Shown here: positions 36,591 through 47,216 of the stretch, piece after piece
How the letters are laid out: each line of letters begins with the position of its first letter
Numbering within the stretch: position 1 is the first letter of the stretch
Assembly: GCA_030435675.1 (NCBI GenBank)
Contig: CM059622.1
Coordinates: 11,594,001-11,658,000, forward strand
Reading direction: 5' to 3'
DNA length: 64,000 nucleotides
Source of the DNA: Steinernema hermaphroditum
Taxonomy: Eukaryota; Nematoda; Chromadorea; Rhabditida; Steinernematidae
Made by a program: the position numbers and the translations under genes
Notes under the pieces: generated by a model
Told to the model about the DNA's origin: nothing
Seen by the model: the letters and a program-made list of their open reading frames with translations, nothing else
Database searches by the model: none

Positions 36591-36971
36591 GTTTTTTTTG
36601 TCAAGTTTGGTGATAATCTGGTTTCCGAAACACCTCTTTCATTTCTGTTGATGGCTATCGGTCGGGTCCTTCGTTGCTTATGACGTTCGTGGCGGCCTCA
36701 AAAACAAATTTATTCTAGCTGTGACGAGATTTTTTTTCGTATTCTGTGCGATTAAGATCGAGTCTAACAGAAAACACTTATTCCTAACAATGCAATAAAA
36801 GTCAACGTCATCGGTGAAGCACACGCCGATTGGAGGTGATGGAGAGTTCCGATAAAACGGCTGATTCTGCCCGATCCAGATAGTCGCCGAGAACATCCTT
36901 TCTGTCTCAGCTACCGACTGCGATTCCCCGGATGAGACGGGCGGACTACGGATGAGAGCTGCCTTACTTCC

Positions 36972-37968
36972 TCAGCGCTTCGCTAATTGGCTTGCCATTG
37001 AAGTGACTGTGAAAAGCTTTACCTCCTCTTTCATGTTGAAGAACTCCCTGCGCAGTGTCCTAAAACATTTTCATAAACTACACGTCGTTTTTAATGCCAC
37101 CTACCGATGTAAGCACAAGTACAGCACCGGAGGGACAAGAAAACAGTTAATGATGTAACAAGTGCACACGACAAAACCGGTTAGGGAGACTTGTGGCAGT
37201 CGAACGTAATGAAACACAATGGATAAACCCATATCGAGAAGAAATCGAATTCCGGCGTAAGCGAGAATGGTAAATTCGTTTCTGAACTTCTTGCTTAGAC
37301 CGGATTTGAGTTTCGTATAGACAAGAAAGGTAATAATGACCAAGTAGACAATGAGCGTCAAACATAGTACGCTCTCGTAGATCAGACCGCCCACCTGATT
37401 GATTAGGGCGCTATAAGGTTTGGTCAAGTCGTTCATGGCAATAAACACCCCCGGAACGACGGGAAAGTCCGCTAAAGGTGTAAGCAGAAGGCCGTAGTGA
37501 ACACAATAGAACAGCCACGCAAAGACGAGAATCATCTGAAGCTGATTTTAGTCTAAGCCCCTGGATGAATGCCTACCGTATGTACGAGACTAGGATATTC
37601 GAGGCTGAGCAGGATTTTTAGGCGATTCAGGGCCAATGCAAAGCCAACTATCCCCTCTGCTCGAATTCCAACAATCATTGCCTTGATGAAAAACGTTCCA
37701 AGGTGCAGGAAGTCGACGTTGACCAGCTGGGCGACGCCCTCCAGAAATATCCCCGGAGCCATCGCACACTGAATGATGCCCATCTGGATCATGATACGGT
37801 AACATTCAAGGCTTCTGTATTTCTTGTGTTTTAGGAAAATCTACAAATAGATAGATCTCTCTTCATTCGTAAATCACTTACACAAATAATACGGACATAG
37901 TTAGGAGTGAAAAGAGACGATGTGACAATATAGGTAATCCCAACAGCGGTCTGTAGAGGTGGCACCAT
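36972..37968 (-). CDS. SRT-like 7TM chemoreceptor, family A member 9
   Basis: Exons 37968-37882 (87 nt), 37840-37577, 37535-37105, 37059-36972; 870 nt, 289 aa. Helix 1 is MVPPLQTAVGITYIVTSSLF, ending PNYVRIIC; the usual Tyr at the exon border is Cys. Exon 2 has LECYRIMIQMGIIQCAMAP, FFIKAMIVGIRAEG and FALALNRLKIL. Exon 3 opens MILVFAWLFYCVHYG, with TPLADFPVVPGVFIAMNDLTK and KPYSALI, NEFTILAYAGIRFLLDM, and helix 7 ending PPVLYLCLHR. Exon 4 begins RTLRREFF. The TPLADFxVxP loop is shared with member 1, making these two close relatives 22 kb apart. Confidence 0.84.
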
Positions 37969-40841
37969 GGCAAAGCTGTCCACAAGCAACTGGTACACTT
38001 TTTGCCGCCGGACAAAGCACTTACAAGGTGAACGACAAACTGGGACTAATTGGCCTTGTTTGACGTTAAAAACGAACATTACTTACTTTATGTATTCGTC
38101 ACAATTAAATCGAGTTATAACACGTGAACACCGACGAGAAATGTAAAATTGGCGAAACGCCCAGAAAACATTACGATATTAGAATATGTTTAATTTATCT
38201 TTGTCAACAATTTGTGAATCCCAAAAGAAGAACAGAATTAGCTTCCGTCGGTAGGTGTGGGGGCATGTCCTAGAGGGTAACAAACAAGAGTCAACGAAGT
38301 CCTAGGCCGTCCAATAAATTTAATTTAAACTTTAATTAGTCAGGTGATTTCGAACATAGGCATGTGCAGAGTGTTGAGTGAAAAACGTGGAAGTTTTGCC
38401 TCAAAGAGCGGCTAATAATTTAAAGATAGAAAGAGCAAGTTGAGAGGCAATCTGATGATTTATGCAGCAGATGTAAACGAACTGTAGAGAGAGGAAATAT
38501 TCCAGGGCGTTGACGACGTGATAAACAAGGTCGAAGCACTAACGATAATGTAATATTGCATATGATTATGACTCACATATTTTCCGTTAGTTTCGTGTTT
38601 TATTCTTATAAGATGATAAAGCTCTACACAGTGCCTTCCCAACAGAGCTCAATAAGTAAATACCAGTGATTTCACTGTGACTGTTACGGCTTCCAGAGGG
38701 AATTGGGACACCCGGAAGCCGTAGTCCCACTACCGCTGACAACAAGATGTCCGACGGCAGGAATCCGACGCCCGACGCTGCGTGAGATGTCATCCCGAAG
38801 GTAGCCGACGCTCTGAGGACCAGCGAAGACGCAACTCCCGGACCACGGACCATCAGATTCGAGCTCAGAAGCGTCCGCTGTGCCTCAAACGATGATTCGC
38901 TGCTGCATCCGAAGATTTGCCGATTCGCAGATTCCCCTTTTGCCGATTCGCAGATGCCCCTTTTGCCGATTCGCAGATGCCCCTTGAAGTGCGCCGCCAA
39001 CCACCGGTTCGACATCTACGCCGCGCCAGGGATCAAGTCGTCTGCCAGACATCCTCTGTTTGTCTATTTTCGGTGTCGCGCAAGGCATAATGCCTTTGAT
39101 TCGTGAAATAAAGTCGTAAAAGTCGTAAAAGTCAGTGATTTCACTCCAGATCAGTGATTACGAGCTTCGGCAGAGCGGAAGTCGTGAACGTCGGAGTTTC
39201 ACAGCATTTTCATCGGCTTCCGTGGGTTTAGAACTACAGCTGAAGTAGGAAAGTGAGAAACAATAAGCAATTCCGCTGGCGGCACTTCGCACAAAAAAAA
39301 TCGGAGTTGCAATGCTTTTTTGGATCCTCTAGCGGTGGTATCTTGCCGCCCACAGGGTGACTTGGACGGTCTTTTCACAGCGCTTCACTGTTCTAAAGGT
39401 AATAAAACTTCATCCATCTTAGTTCACTGTATTTTGGTGAACTATCACTATGAGGCTAAATAGAGATATGATGTGGGACCATACGGCACAGTACATATCG
39501 TATTCGATGTATTGTTGACAATGGAAAAACCATTTCTTTATAAAGTTTCCCCAAACATGTCTCGTCTATTCTTCTCTCGTTCAATTACTGTTTAAGCAGT
39601 TGGTCCTTCTTAGAAACACACAGTGGAAAACTGCGAATAATTTATGGCTTCTCAGACTTGCACATCTTTAAGGCGTGACGCACTGTTTGTCAGTAAGATT
39701 GTAATTTCTTCTTCATTTTTCACCCAAAAATTCGTTCTTCGTCTGTTTTTGCGTGAATGTCAAAACAACGCTGATTAATTCTTCCGTTCGATGTAGCAAA
39801 TCAACGATAGCCAAAAATTCTCATAGATTGCGTTGGCTTGCTTGTATTCCACGAATTGAAAGCAGGGTTGCGAATGAATGTTTTATTGGGTGCATAGATG
39901 TCCACCCATTTGTTAATTAGTTCGCCTTCCATTCGTTTTTGCACGTACATCCATGCTTCTTTGCGTCTTATTTGTTTTTGCCAATGGCCTTTGAACTACT
40001 TTCCTGCATTGTGCACTCTGAAATGTGGCAATATTATGGAACATTTCAGGATTTCCAGCACTTTTTTAACATGCTCGCCCCTTTCAGAGGTCACTCATTT
40101 GCATGGGTGGAGATCGGTCGGGTCGTTGGCTTGCTTTCTCAGAAAAGTGCTAAGAGATCGTTCTTAGCCGTCATTGTTGGCGTTGTTGATTTAAACCGAA
40201 CCACATCTCGTCAAGAGTGCCTTCAGCACCACCAAATTTCACTCGCTCATGAAGTTAAACCGAAGCAAAACCTGTACTCCACTGCAGTACGCAAGTTTTG
40301 CCACCAAACCTGAACCATTGTCGAAGAAGTGTGACCATACTCTACCATCGCGCCTCCACCGGATTCTACTCCTCCGCCGCCGTCGACTTCTCGTCTTAGA
40401 CGACCATGGAATCGAGACCCAAATAAAAAGCGTTTTTCCAATACCTGGTTTATGATCGTGATACGTCGTGGGATAATCTCACAAAAGGATCTGTTGTTTG
40501 CTCTGATTCATACTGAACGTCCTTCCGTTCACTATTCTCACTTATAGAACTTGTGACGTTAAACCTTCAATCTGACGACACATCACATTCATACATCTTC
40601 CGCGTGGCTAAGATACAGTGCGTGATACATGGGTTAACCGTTAGATGATTTGTGAACCGTTATTCACTATTCCTGATCACCTAAGATCACATTCAGTGCG
40701 TTGTTAGTCCGATGCCAATAACCAGCTGCATCCGACTTAGTGTAGAATTGGAATCACATGGTTATCTCATTTATTGAAGTAGTGCAAGTTTTTTAACAAG
40801 CCTCTGTTATTTAGGTGCTCCGTTTAACAACGCCGTGCGAA
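37969..40841. repeat. 2.9-kb repeat-rich spacer
   Basis: Contains copy 3 of the GC-rich repeat (about 38640-39130, minus orientation) and, inside it, a short tandem array at 38917-38985. From about 39850 to 40455 are overlapping open frames on both strands without conserved motifs; I consider them decayed repeat sequence. No receptor exon with the family signatures is present. Confidence 0.45.
38640..39130 (-). repeat. GC-rich interspersed repeat, copy 3 of 3, with internal tandem array
   Basis: Inverted relative to the copy at 35440-35930. The minus-strand frame reads LVLRASATFGMTSHAASGVG and then VVGLRLPGVPIPSGSRN, close to the other copy. At 38917-38985 three tandem units of about 22 bases (TTGCCGATTCGCAGATGCCCC) are present here and absent in the other copies, so they expanded after the copies separated. 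Confidence 0.6.
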
Positions 40842-41842
40842 ATGGCTACTACGCAAACTGCCATCGGCATACTGTACATGTTTATCGGAATTGTTTTCCC
40901 TCCAATCTATCTTCGATTCATTTACGTAAGAAACACTGATGATGGAGAATTCTTAAACCTTTGTCTAGATCTTTATTTCATGCAAGAAGTACCGTAATTT
41001 GGAATGTTATCGTATCATGACCCTCACCGGAATTCTCCAGCTTTTTGCCGGGCCCGGAGCATTTTGTGTCGGGCTCCTTCAACTACTTGGATCCGATCCG
41101 TACAGTATTCTTCTCTTCTTTGTGATTTTGTTTTCGGCGAGCATTGCTTCTGAAGTATTCCTGAACTTCATTCTAGCCCTTAACAGGCTGAAAGTTATAT
41201 TCGAGATTCAAACAGAACCCTATCTGAATAAGGTAACGACGTGTACTTCGCCTTGTTCTATGCCTTTTTCCAGTTACTGATGGGGCTCAACTGTATTTAC
41301 GGAGCTGCCTACACGGGATGCCTTCTGAGCCCTTACTGTGGCTATCTCATGCTTCCTGGTCACTACGTGGGCAGCTATGACTTTTCTAAGCCATACACAG
41401 CACTCTTCGCCACAATCAACTGCTTCTTGTTACTTGGTGCTTCCATACTGACGTTCTTCTGCTATGTGCTCATCGTTCTCAATCTTCTATGGATTAGAAA
41501 TCGCTCGCCCATATTGCTGAGAAAAGAGGGCGCTATTTTCATTTATGCTGGGGTCCGATTCGTAATAGATGCCGGTCTCTCCATCGTTTTCTTCTTCGTA
41601 CATCTTCCACCGAGCCCCTGGTCAGAGCTTGCCGTTGGATTGACATACATATTCAATCAGCTTTTGGTATCGCCTCTGTTGTACATCACCCTTACGAAGT
41701 AACAATAGTACAGTTTTTTATCTAATAAGTATGTTATAGGAACTTGAGGGACGAATTTATGGCGATATTCCGATTGCGAAGAGGAAATTATATTTCGAGT
41801 ACACTGCATACATCGAGCCACCTTACGCGAAGTGGAAAGTGA
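40842..41842 (+). CDS. SRT-like 7TM chemoreceptor, family A member 10
   Basis: Exons 40842-40925, 40969-41232, 41274-41698 (425 nt), 41740-41842; 876 nt, 291 aa. Helix 1 is MATTQTAIGILYMFIGIVF, ending PIYLRFIY. Exon 2 has LECYRIMTLTGILQLFAGPG, SILLFFVILFSASIASE and FILALNRLKVI. Exon 3 has SPYCGYLMLPGHYVGSYDF with KPYTALF, EGAIFIYAGVRFVIDAGLS and LPPSPWSELAVGLTYIFNQ. Exon 4 begins KNLRDEFMAIF. It is very close to members 11 and 12, forming a plus-strand tandem subgroup. TTTAG about 30 bases before the ATG could be a trans-splice acceptor, and AATAAA at 41890-41895 is a well-placed poly(A) signal. Confidence 0.86.
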
Positions 41843-43731
41843 AGAGTATTTGACGAACAAGAAGTACCTTCCATTTTTCTAATGAACTGAATAAATGAGA
41901 ATGATAATGAAACTTTTGACTGTGCACTCGTTGTCGTCTGCCGTTGCCGGACTCGTTATAAAGTGCAGAGTGAAAGCGATTCACCTAAGTTCTAATCTCC
42001 TTATCTCAGCAGCTGGTGTCGGGGTTTCAGCGAGACTTCGGCTTCTCTGTGCGGCGTCTTCTGGGAGTCGCGGCCATCATTGAGCGAACAGCGATGGCTA
42101 GACCGATTGCTGGGTACACTGATGGAAAACTATCACATAGTCCAGTGCCCAATAAGTTTCGAATTTCAATACTGGAAGAAGACGAAGCACACATTAGTTC
42201 CTTCTACTCATCCAGTTTCGTCGGTGGAGGCGTTCTGTTATTCAATATCGCGAAGATTCTTTGAACAAGGAAGTGTTCAAAGACGGGAAGATTGAACAAT
42301 GGTTCACGCCTTTCTTCCTTTTCTTCCTATTCTTGTTCTTATGCCGGTGTCGTGTCCGTGGGACACCGAGTTCGCCGCTCAAGGGCATGTGTGGAAATCC
42401 CGTGTTAAGCTCATGCTGATAGTAATCTTTTATTAGGGGAAATAGAGAGATACGTTTCAATAAGATGATGGGGATGGGTAGAAATAAGGAGGTGACGGTG
42501 GCGGATGTCAGAGGAGACAGGGACGAGGTGGCGAGAGGCGCCGAGGCGCTGACCCGCGGAGAGCGGCAAACTGGTTGCAACAACTCTCCCTGTGAACTGC
42601 CTGTCGCCATCTTTTATAGGCAGTCTCTGGAAGCGCGTAAGCGCCGGGGCGGACCCCCGACACCGGCTCTTACTCCTCAAGCACCGAGTTTCTTGTACAC
42701 TTTATTCAACATTAATAAAGCAAGTGCTCCAAATTTTTTTGTCGGCGAAGTGGTATCTTTTTGCCTTCCTTTCTTGGGTCTTGGATGGCTTAAACCACGT
42801 GCTAATTCTATACTTATGATTAATGTAGCGGACGCTACAAAAGGCCATTGGCTACTTTAGTGTTTTTACCGCTCCTAACCTACTGATACCTTGCTGTGCT
42901 CAATGGTACAGGAGCACCTAAAGGGCGGTAATCGCGTGCTTCAGCTGCTTTTACATTAATAATTAATCGATGGTGTGTTGTAAAACGTCTTACAAAGAAC
43001 GATTATCAATTTGGATTATGATTTCCGAAAAAGAAAAAATTATCCCAATTAGAGGTGAGTCGTCCACATAATTCGCTTGTTTTCACTTCACCAAGCAGCG
43101 TCATGAAGCGGACGCCGTAAGCGAAGATAGCTCGAAGTAAGGGATATAGTTGTAAGGAATCTTACATTTGCACTCTTCAGAATTTTCTTTCCAACTATTA
43201 GCATGTTCTTCGATCAACGCGTTCATGACTTGAGGAGGATATTAGGTCACACCAGAGTCACAGTGCGAGTGATCGTGTCTTGATTAACTCTGCTTTCGGC
43301 AACATTCAACACTGGTAGATTTGTGATATAACATTGCATCGCATCATTATTCTCTCTTTGTTACAATGTGTAATTTGTCTGTTCAGCTCTTTGCTCATAG
43401 GTCTTTGCGTATTCTTTCTTTTCGTACTTTTTAAAACCTCCGCATCCTGCTTCCGTAGATTTCTAATCTCTAGAAGCAGCCTTTGTGGAGTATCCTTCTC
43501 ATACCCGTTGAACTAACAAAAGCAATGAATTCTACGTGGTGTATATTTTGTTTCTCACTGCTTTATCGCACTACTTGTGGTACAGTGTAGTTTCTCACAA
43601 TGCCACTCGGCATTTCACTACTGTTTTTGCAAGTTCGTTTCATTCTCAGAATTTTTCCGCATGTTTCAGACAAACTTTCCCAAATAGGGGCAATTCAAAG
43701 TGGAGTACTCCTGTGGTAGATGGCTGGAAAA
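41843..43731. repeat. Spacer holding a probable solo LTR
   Basis: The 3' untranslated region of member 10 is followed by low-information sequence. A probable solo LTR at about 42386-42700 is listed separately. A hydrophobic open frame at 43334-43516 has no splice partners and low-complexity T-rich composition, so I do not call it. Confidence 0.4.
42386..42700 (-). mobile_element. Probable solo LTR of a retrotransposon
   Basis: On the minus strand the segment has LTR promoter architecture: GC-rich upstream part, TATAAAAG at 42611-42618, a CT-rich transcribed leader, then CTAATAAAAG (poly(A) signal, plus-strand TTTATT near 42430), and an end reading TTTCCACACA, which matches the CA end expected of an LTR. 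No internal gag or pol sequence adjoins it. The left (U3) boundary is uncertain. Confidence 0.4.
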
Positions 43732-44724
43732 ATGAATGAGATGCAGGTGGCGGTTGGTATGCTCCACATTACGATTAGCATTGTTCTTCCTCCTGTTTAC
43801 ATCCGATTCGTTTATGTAAGTTCGTGATCCGTAACTATGAATGTAAGTCCTTCAGATTTTCATAACTCGAAAGAAGTACCGCGATCTCGAATGCTACAGA
43901 ATCATGACGTTGACCGGCATTCTGCAGCTTTTCGCAGGCCCAGGGGCATTCTGCTGTGGGCTCATTCAGCTCATCGGGCACGATCCATGCAATATTTTGC
44001 TCTTCTTCGTGATCCTCTTCTCGGCCAGCATCGCTGCCGAGGTTTGCCTTAATCTAGTGCTAGCGTTGAACAGGCTGAAAGTGATCTTTGAAATTCGCAC
44101 ACCACCATATTTCAACAAGGTAGGCATTCCTTGGAGAATCCTAGAGTAACACTGTTGCAGATCCTCATGGTACTTGACTGCTTGTATGGCGTTGGGTATG
44201 CGGCATGTCTTTTTAGTCCCTTCTGCGGCTACCTCATGCCTCCTGGACAATATGTGGGCAGCTATGATTTCTCTAAACCCTACACTGCCTTATTTTCTAA
44301 GGTAAACAGCCTTATCCTGACAGTGTCTTCGGCGCTGACCTTTCTTTGCTACATTCTGATCATCTTCAACCTGATTTGGATTCGCACTAAGTCTCCGACA
44401 GTTCTACGAAAGGAAGGAGCGATTTTTGTATACGCGGGAGTTCGATTCGCAATCGATATGAGTCTTTCGATCGTCTTTTTCTTTGTCTACCTTCCACCGA
44501 GTCCGTGGACGGAGTTAGCTGTCGGGCTAGCCTACATTCTGAACCAACTTCTCGTGTCTCCGTTGTTGTATCTAACGTTGACCAAGTAAGTTTGAGAATG
44601 AATGCTTTAGATGAATATGAACTTTAGGAGTTTAAGGGATGAATTCATGGAGATTTTTCGTTTTCGCAGGTTAACCTCAGTCACGAGCTTAGTCAGCACA
44701 AGTCAGCCGACGAAGACAAGTTAA
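43732..44724 (+). CDS. SRT-like 7TM chemoreceptor, family A member 11
   Basis: Exons 43732-43815, 43856-44119, 44161-44585, 44628-44724; 870 nt, 289 aa. MNEMQVAVGMLHITISIVLP is helix 1, ending PVYIRFVY. Exon 2 has LECYRIMTLTGILQLFAGPG, CCGLIQLIGHDPCNILLF and LVLALNRLKVI. Exon 3 has SPFCGYLMPPGQYVGSYDF with KPYTALF, EGAIFVYAGVRFAIDMSLS, and LPPSPWTELAVGLAYILNQ. Exon 4 begins KSLRDEFMEIFRFRR and ends in a Ser/Thr-rich tail, a plausible phosphorylation target. It is the closest paralogue of member 10, about 2 kb upstream in the same orientation, consistent with tandem duplication. The introns are all 40-42 nt. Confidence 0.87.
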
Positions 44725-45061
44725 TGAGCAACAACTTATATCGTAAATTAAATCTGTGCAAACCTTTTATACCTATATGTGAAATGTGTCTGTTAAAGTG
44801 AAAACTATCTCAATGAATGTGGTAAAGTAAAGTCAAATTGAAAAATAGCAAATGAAAAATTGTGTTCAATTTCGGAACGCATTCAGATTACAATATGATG
44901 ACAAAATCTGAGAAGATCTTAATGGGGCGGTTTGTCATTCTGTGGGTGAAGTAGATGGTTTTCTTTAGGGCAGTTTTATAAAAGACTTTCATCTGTGTAC
45001 CGTGGTGAGCGGTCGGCCGAGGTGAAGCGGTCGATCTTCCGTTTCACATTCGCTTCCACCA

Positions 45062-45307
45062 ATGATCGCTGTGACTCCCAGAAGGAATAGTGCGCCAGGC
45101 AGTTCCATACCCACCCGGTCTACGTACATCGTCTTCGTCATTTTTGACAAGGCTTTTGAAACGGTAGAAGCCAAAGCGACCTGGGAAACCATGGAACGGC
45201 AAAAAATATCATACCAAATCGTCGCCCTCCTCCGGAAGATTCAAGATGAAGCCGCGTGCTGTACCATGGTCAGAAAACATCATGTACCGATCAACATTCA
45301 CCGATGA
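45062..45307 (+). pseudogene. Fragment of a LINE (RTE-type) reverse transcriptase
   Basis: The frame reads YIVFVIFDKAFETVEAKATW then ETMERQKISYQIVALLRKIQ, which aligns by eye with the FIDxxKAFDSVxxxxxWxxL...GVPxxYIxLLxxIY block of RTE-clade LINE reverse transcriptases. The first catalytic Asp region is FDKAF. Only about 80 codons remain, lacking the YxDD box and any endonuclease, so it is a dead 5'-truncated or fragmented copy. Confidence 0.55.
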
Positions 45308-45463
45308 ATGCGGCTGGGAGACGCCATCGTTCCGAAGCTCTAGATGGCGACGCTGGAGCAAGTAATTGCCGAACTGCCCTTTAATTTCCTGAAATTCGTT
45401 CAATATTTTCTGTTTCTACTTACATCAACAACAAATATGATTCAAAAGTTGTGCGGAAGTTTT

Positions 45464-45552
45464 ACGAGTCCGGCATAAAACCTTTTGACATTTCTAGCGC
45501 TTTAATAGTCGTTCGCATGACTTTCGAAAATGACGTTGTTCGCAATCAAAAA
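45464..45552. repeat. Direct repeat, left copy (transposon-derived)
   Basis: About 88 bases (starting AGTCCGGCATAAAACC, ending TTGTTCGCAATC) match 48203-48289 with only a few substitutions and in the same orientation. The two copies bracket the MITE-like element plus the duplicated receptor block. Confidence 0.7.
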
Positions 45553-45554
45553 AA

Positions 45555-45885
45555 AAATATTACATGCCCTAACGCGCTCTATGTCCGTCAAAAGAGAGTC
45601 CTTTCTCACCAACGCCACATTAGTCTCTCACCGATGATTCTCAAGTGACCCTGTGAATCTCAAGGACCCTGTGCATTAACTCCACAATTTTGTTTTGGTT
45701 CATACATACTCTCGAAGGTAATCGTCTGGCAAATAACGATCCGACTATCTGATGCTCGTTAAGTGTACACTGGGTCATTTGGGAGTCATCGGTGAGAAAC
45801 TGATATGGCTTCGGTGAGAAAGGATATTGCATCTCTTTTGACGGGCATAGAACGCGTTAGGGCACTTAGTATTTTGCACCGTTAA
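45555..45885. mobile_element. Palindromic MITE-like element
   Basis: Two inverted arms of about 100 bases, at about 45555-45655 and 45762-45885. The left arm reads AATATTACATGCCCTAACGC, then CCGTCAAAAGAGA, CTTTCTCACC and TCTCACCGATGA. The right arm carries the reverse complements ATCGGTGAGAAAC, TCTCTTTTGACGGG, GAACGCGTTAGGGCA and AGTATT. It has no coding capacity. A half copy sits at 8990-9100 next to the other receptor copy. Confidence 0.65.
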
Positions 45886-46220
45886 TATACTCGCCTAGGC
45901 CTATCAATTGCCCCTAGTCTCGCATCGATCTTAGAGTTTAATGGTTGACCGTTGTAAGTATTGTTGGCGCGGCAAAGCAGAAGTGCACGTGCACTGTAGG
46001 CGGTGACAGAGATCCCTTCGATTTGTGGATATGCTTGACGTCCACTTAACGCTTGATTCTTAGAACGGTACTTAAGGTACTTCCATAAGTGGGGAAGTGG
46101 AAAAGCTGCACCTGCTTCGTGTATTATGATGTCTGTCCATATTTTATTGTTTTTATTTGAAATATCACACAATTGCAATGGAATTTCATGTAATGACAAT
46201 TCTTCAATCAGCGCAATCCA

Positions 46221-47216
46221 TCAACGTCCTGTCACACTTGTCAAGTGAGCTATGACTTTATTATTTTTCTTCTGCACAAAAGCGAAGTAATACACAAAAA
46301 CAAAGCAGAAGATTTCTAGAGTGCTTCCCGTGGCCCCAAATGGCCCAATATAATAGGAAATGCTTGTTCTTGTCTAAAATTTTCAAAGTCGTATAGAGCT
46401 GTGATCCATTGTTTCACCTCCATCGTAAAAATAGTATCCGTACTCAATGGAATAACTTCAAAGATCATCCTGACAAAGAAGAGGAATCGTGTGAGCTGAT
46501 TCATCTGAAAATTGACTATATTCGCTTTGTCAAAAGACGTAGTGCACCTTTGTAGAGCTCGAGCTATGAAATATTTTTCTCCTCAGGAACGCTACAAAGA
46601 ACACAGATCCAGTGAGTACATTTCCAAAGCTAAGCGCATTTCGAATGTGCATGGCTGATCGCTCCTTCGTGAAAGCGTTCGTACAGGCCAGGGTGAAACA
46701 TTCTAGAGAGCAATTTTGATTTGAATGTAAACATCAAAGCTTACCGTTCGATATAGGACTTGACGTAAAATCGGCTACTCTTAAATAGAGGGTCAAAAGG
46801 TAGAAATACAGTATTGCGCCTACTACGGTGGACACAGAGTACAGAAAGCGGTCAAGACGCTTTCTTTTATGGAGTGGATAGATGATAATGGCGATACGCT
46901 GCAGGAAGAGAACAAAAACGAGTAGATCATAAATGCTCTGAATGCCTATTCCAGAGACACCCAGTAGAACTTCTACATTGCCCAAGTTCGCAGGGAGTTG
47001 GATGAGCTGTGATATGTAGAGTATCCAGAAAATTAAATGCAGCATTTGGTGCACACCGAGTATGCATAACACAACGAATATGACAGCCAAAGTTGGAGAT
47101 TCCGCCAAGAATGCTGCATACGATTTGTGCCTCAATATTATAAAGCAGCATGTAAGTGTCGGGATCCACAGGATCACAATGAAGCTGAACTGACCTATTG
47201 CAACGTTCCTCAACAT
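46221..47216 (-). CDS. 7TM chemoreceptor-like protein, family B, copy 3 (inverted duplicate of copy 1)
   Basis: Exons 47216-46745, 46702-46548, 46504-46418, 46373-46221; 867 nt, 288 aa, with exon lengths identical to the gene at 7652-8647. Amino-acid differences are few: MLRNVAIG for MLREIAIG, FIVILW for FIVVLW, and SYAAFL for SYTAFL. All splice sites and the LFLQRIAIIIYPL and YYIGPFGATGS motifs are intact, so both copies are probably functional. TTTATT at about 46155 on the plus strand is the matching poly(A) signal. It lies in an inverted segment that also copies about 0.6 kb of upstream and 0.25 kb of downstream sequence. Confidence 0.83.

Larger units (their letters stand above)
34877..36971. 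other. Repeat-rich spacer
   Basis: No intact gene is present. It holds a GC-rich repeat copy at about 35440-35930 and an internally deleted mariner at about 35935-36590, listed separately. At 35325 a GGGGTGCGCCA start resembles the GGGTGCGCCATAAATACTG end of another DNA transposon fragment near 47920. Confidence 0.5.
44725..46220. repeat. Transposon-rich spacer
   Basis: In order: a LINE reverse transcriptase fragment, a transposon-like direct repeat (45464-45552), a palindromic MITE-like element (45555-45885), then the 3' flank of family B copy 3 from about 45960. The named pieces are listed separately. No intact gene is seen. Confidence 0.55.

Noticed and set aside
39898..40455. Possible transposase remnant from overlapping frames
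   Set aside because: Neither strand shows a DDE block, an HTH motif or terminal repeats that I could recognise.
43334..43516. Hydrophobic 60-codon frame upstream of family A member 11
   Set aside because: T-rich low-complexity sequence translates into Leu/Phe/Cys by chance; it is unrelated to the exon 1 signature of the adjacent receptor.
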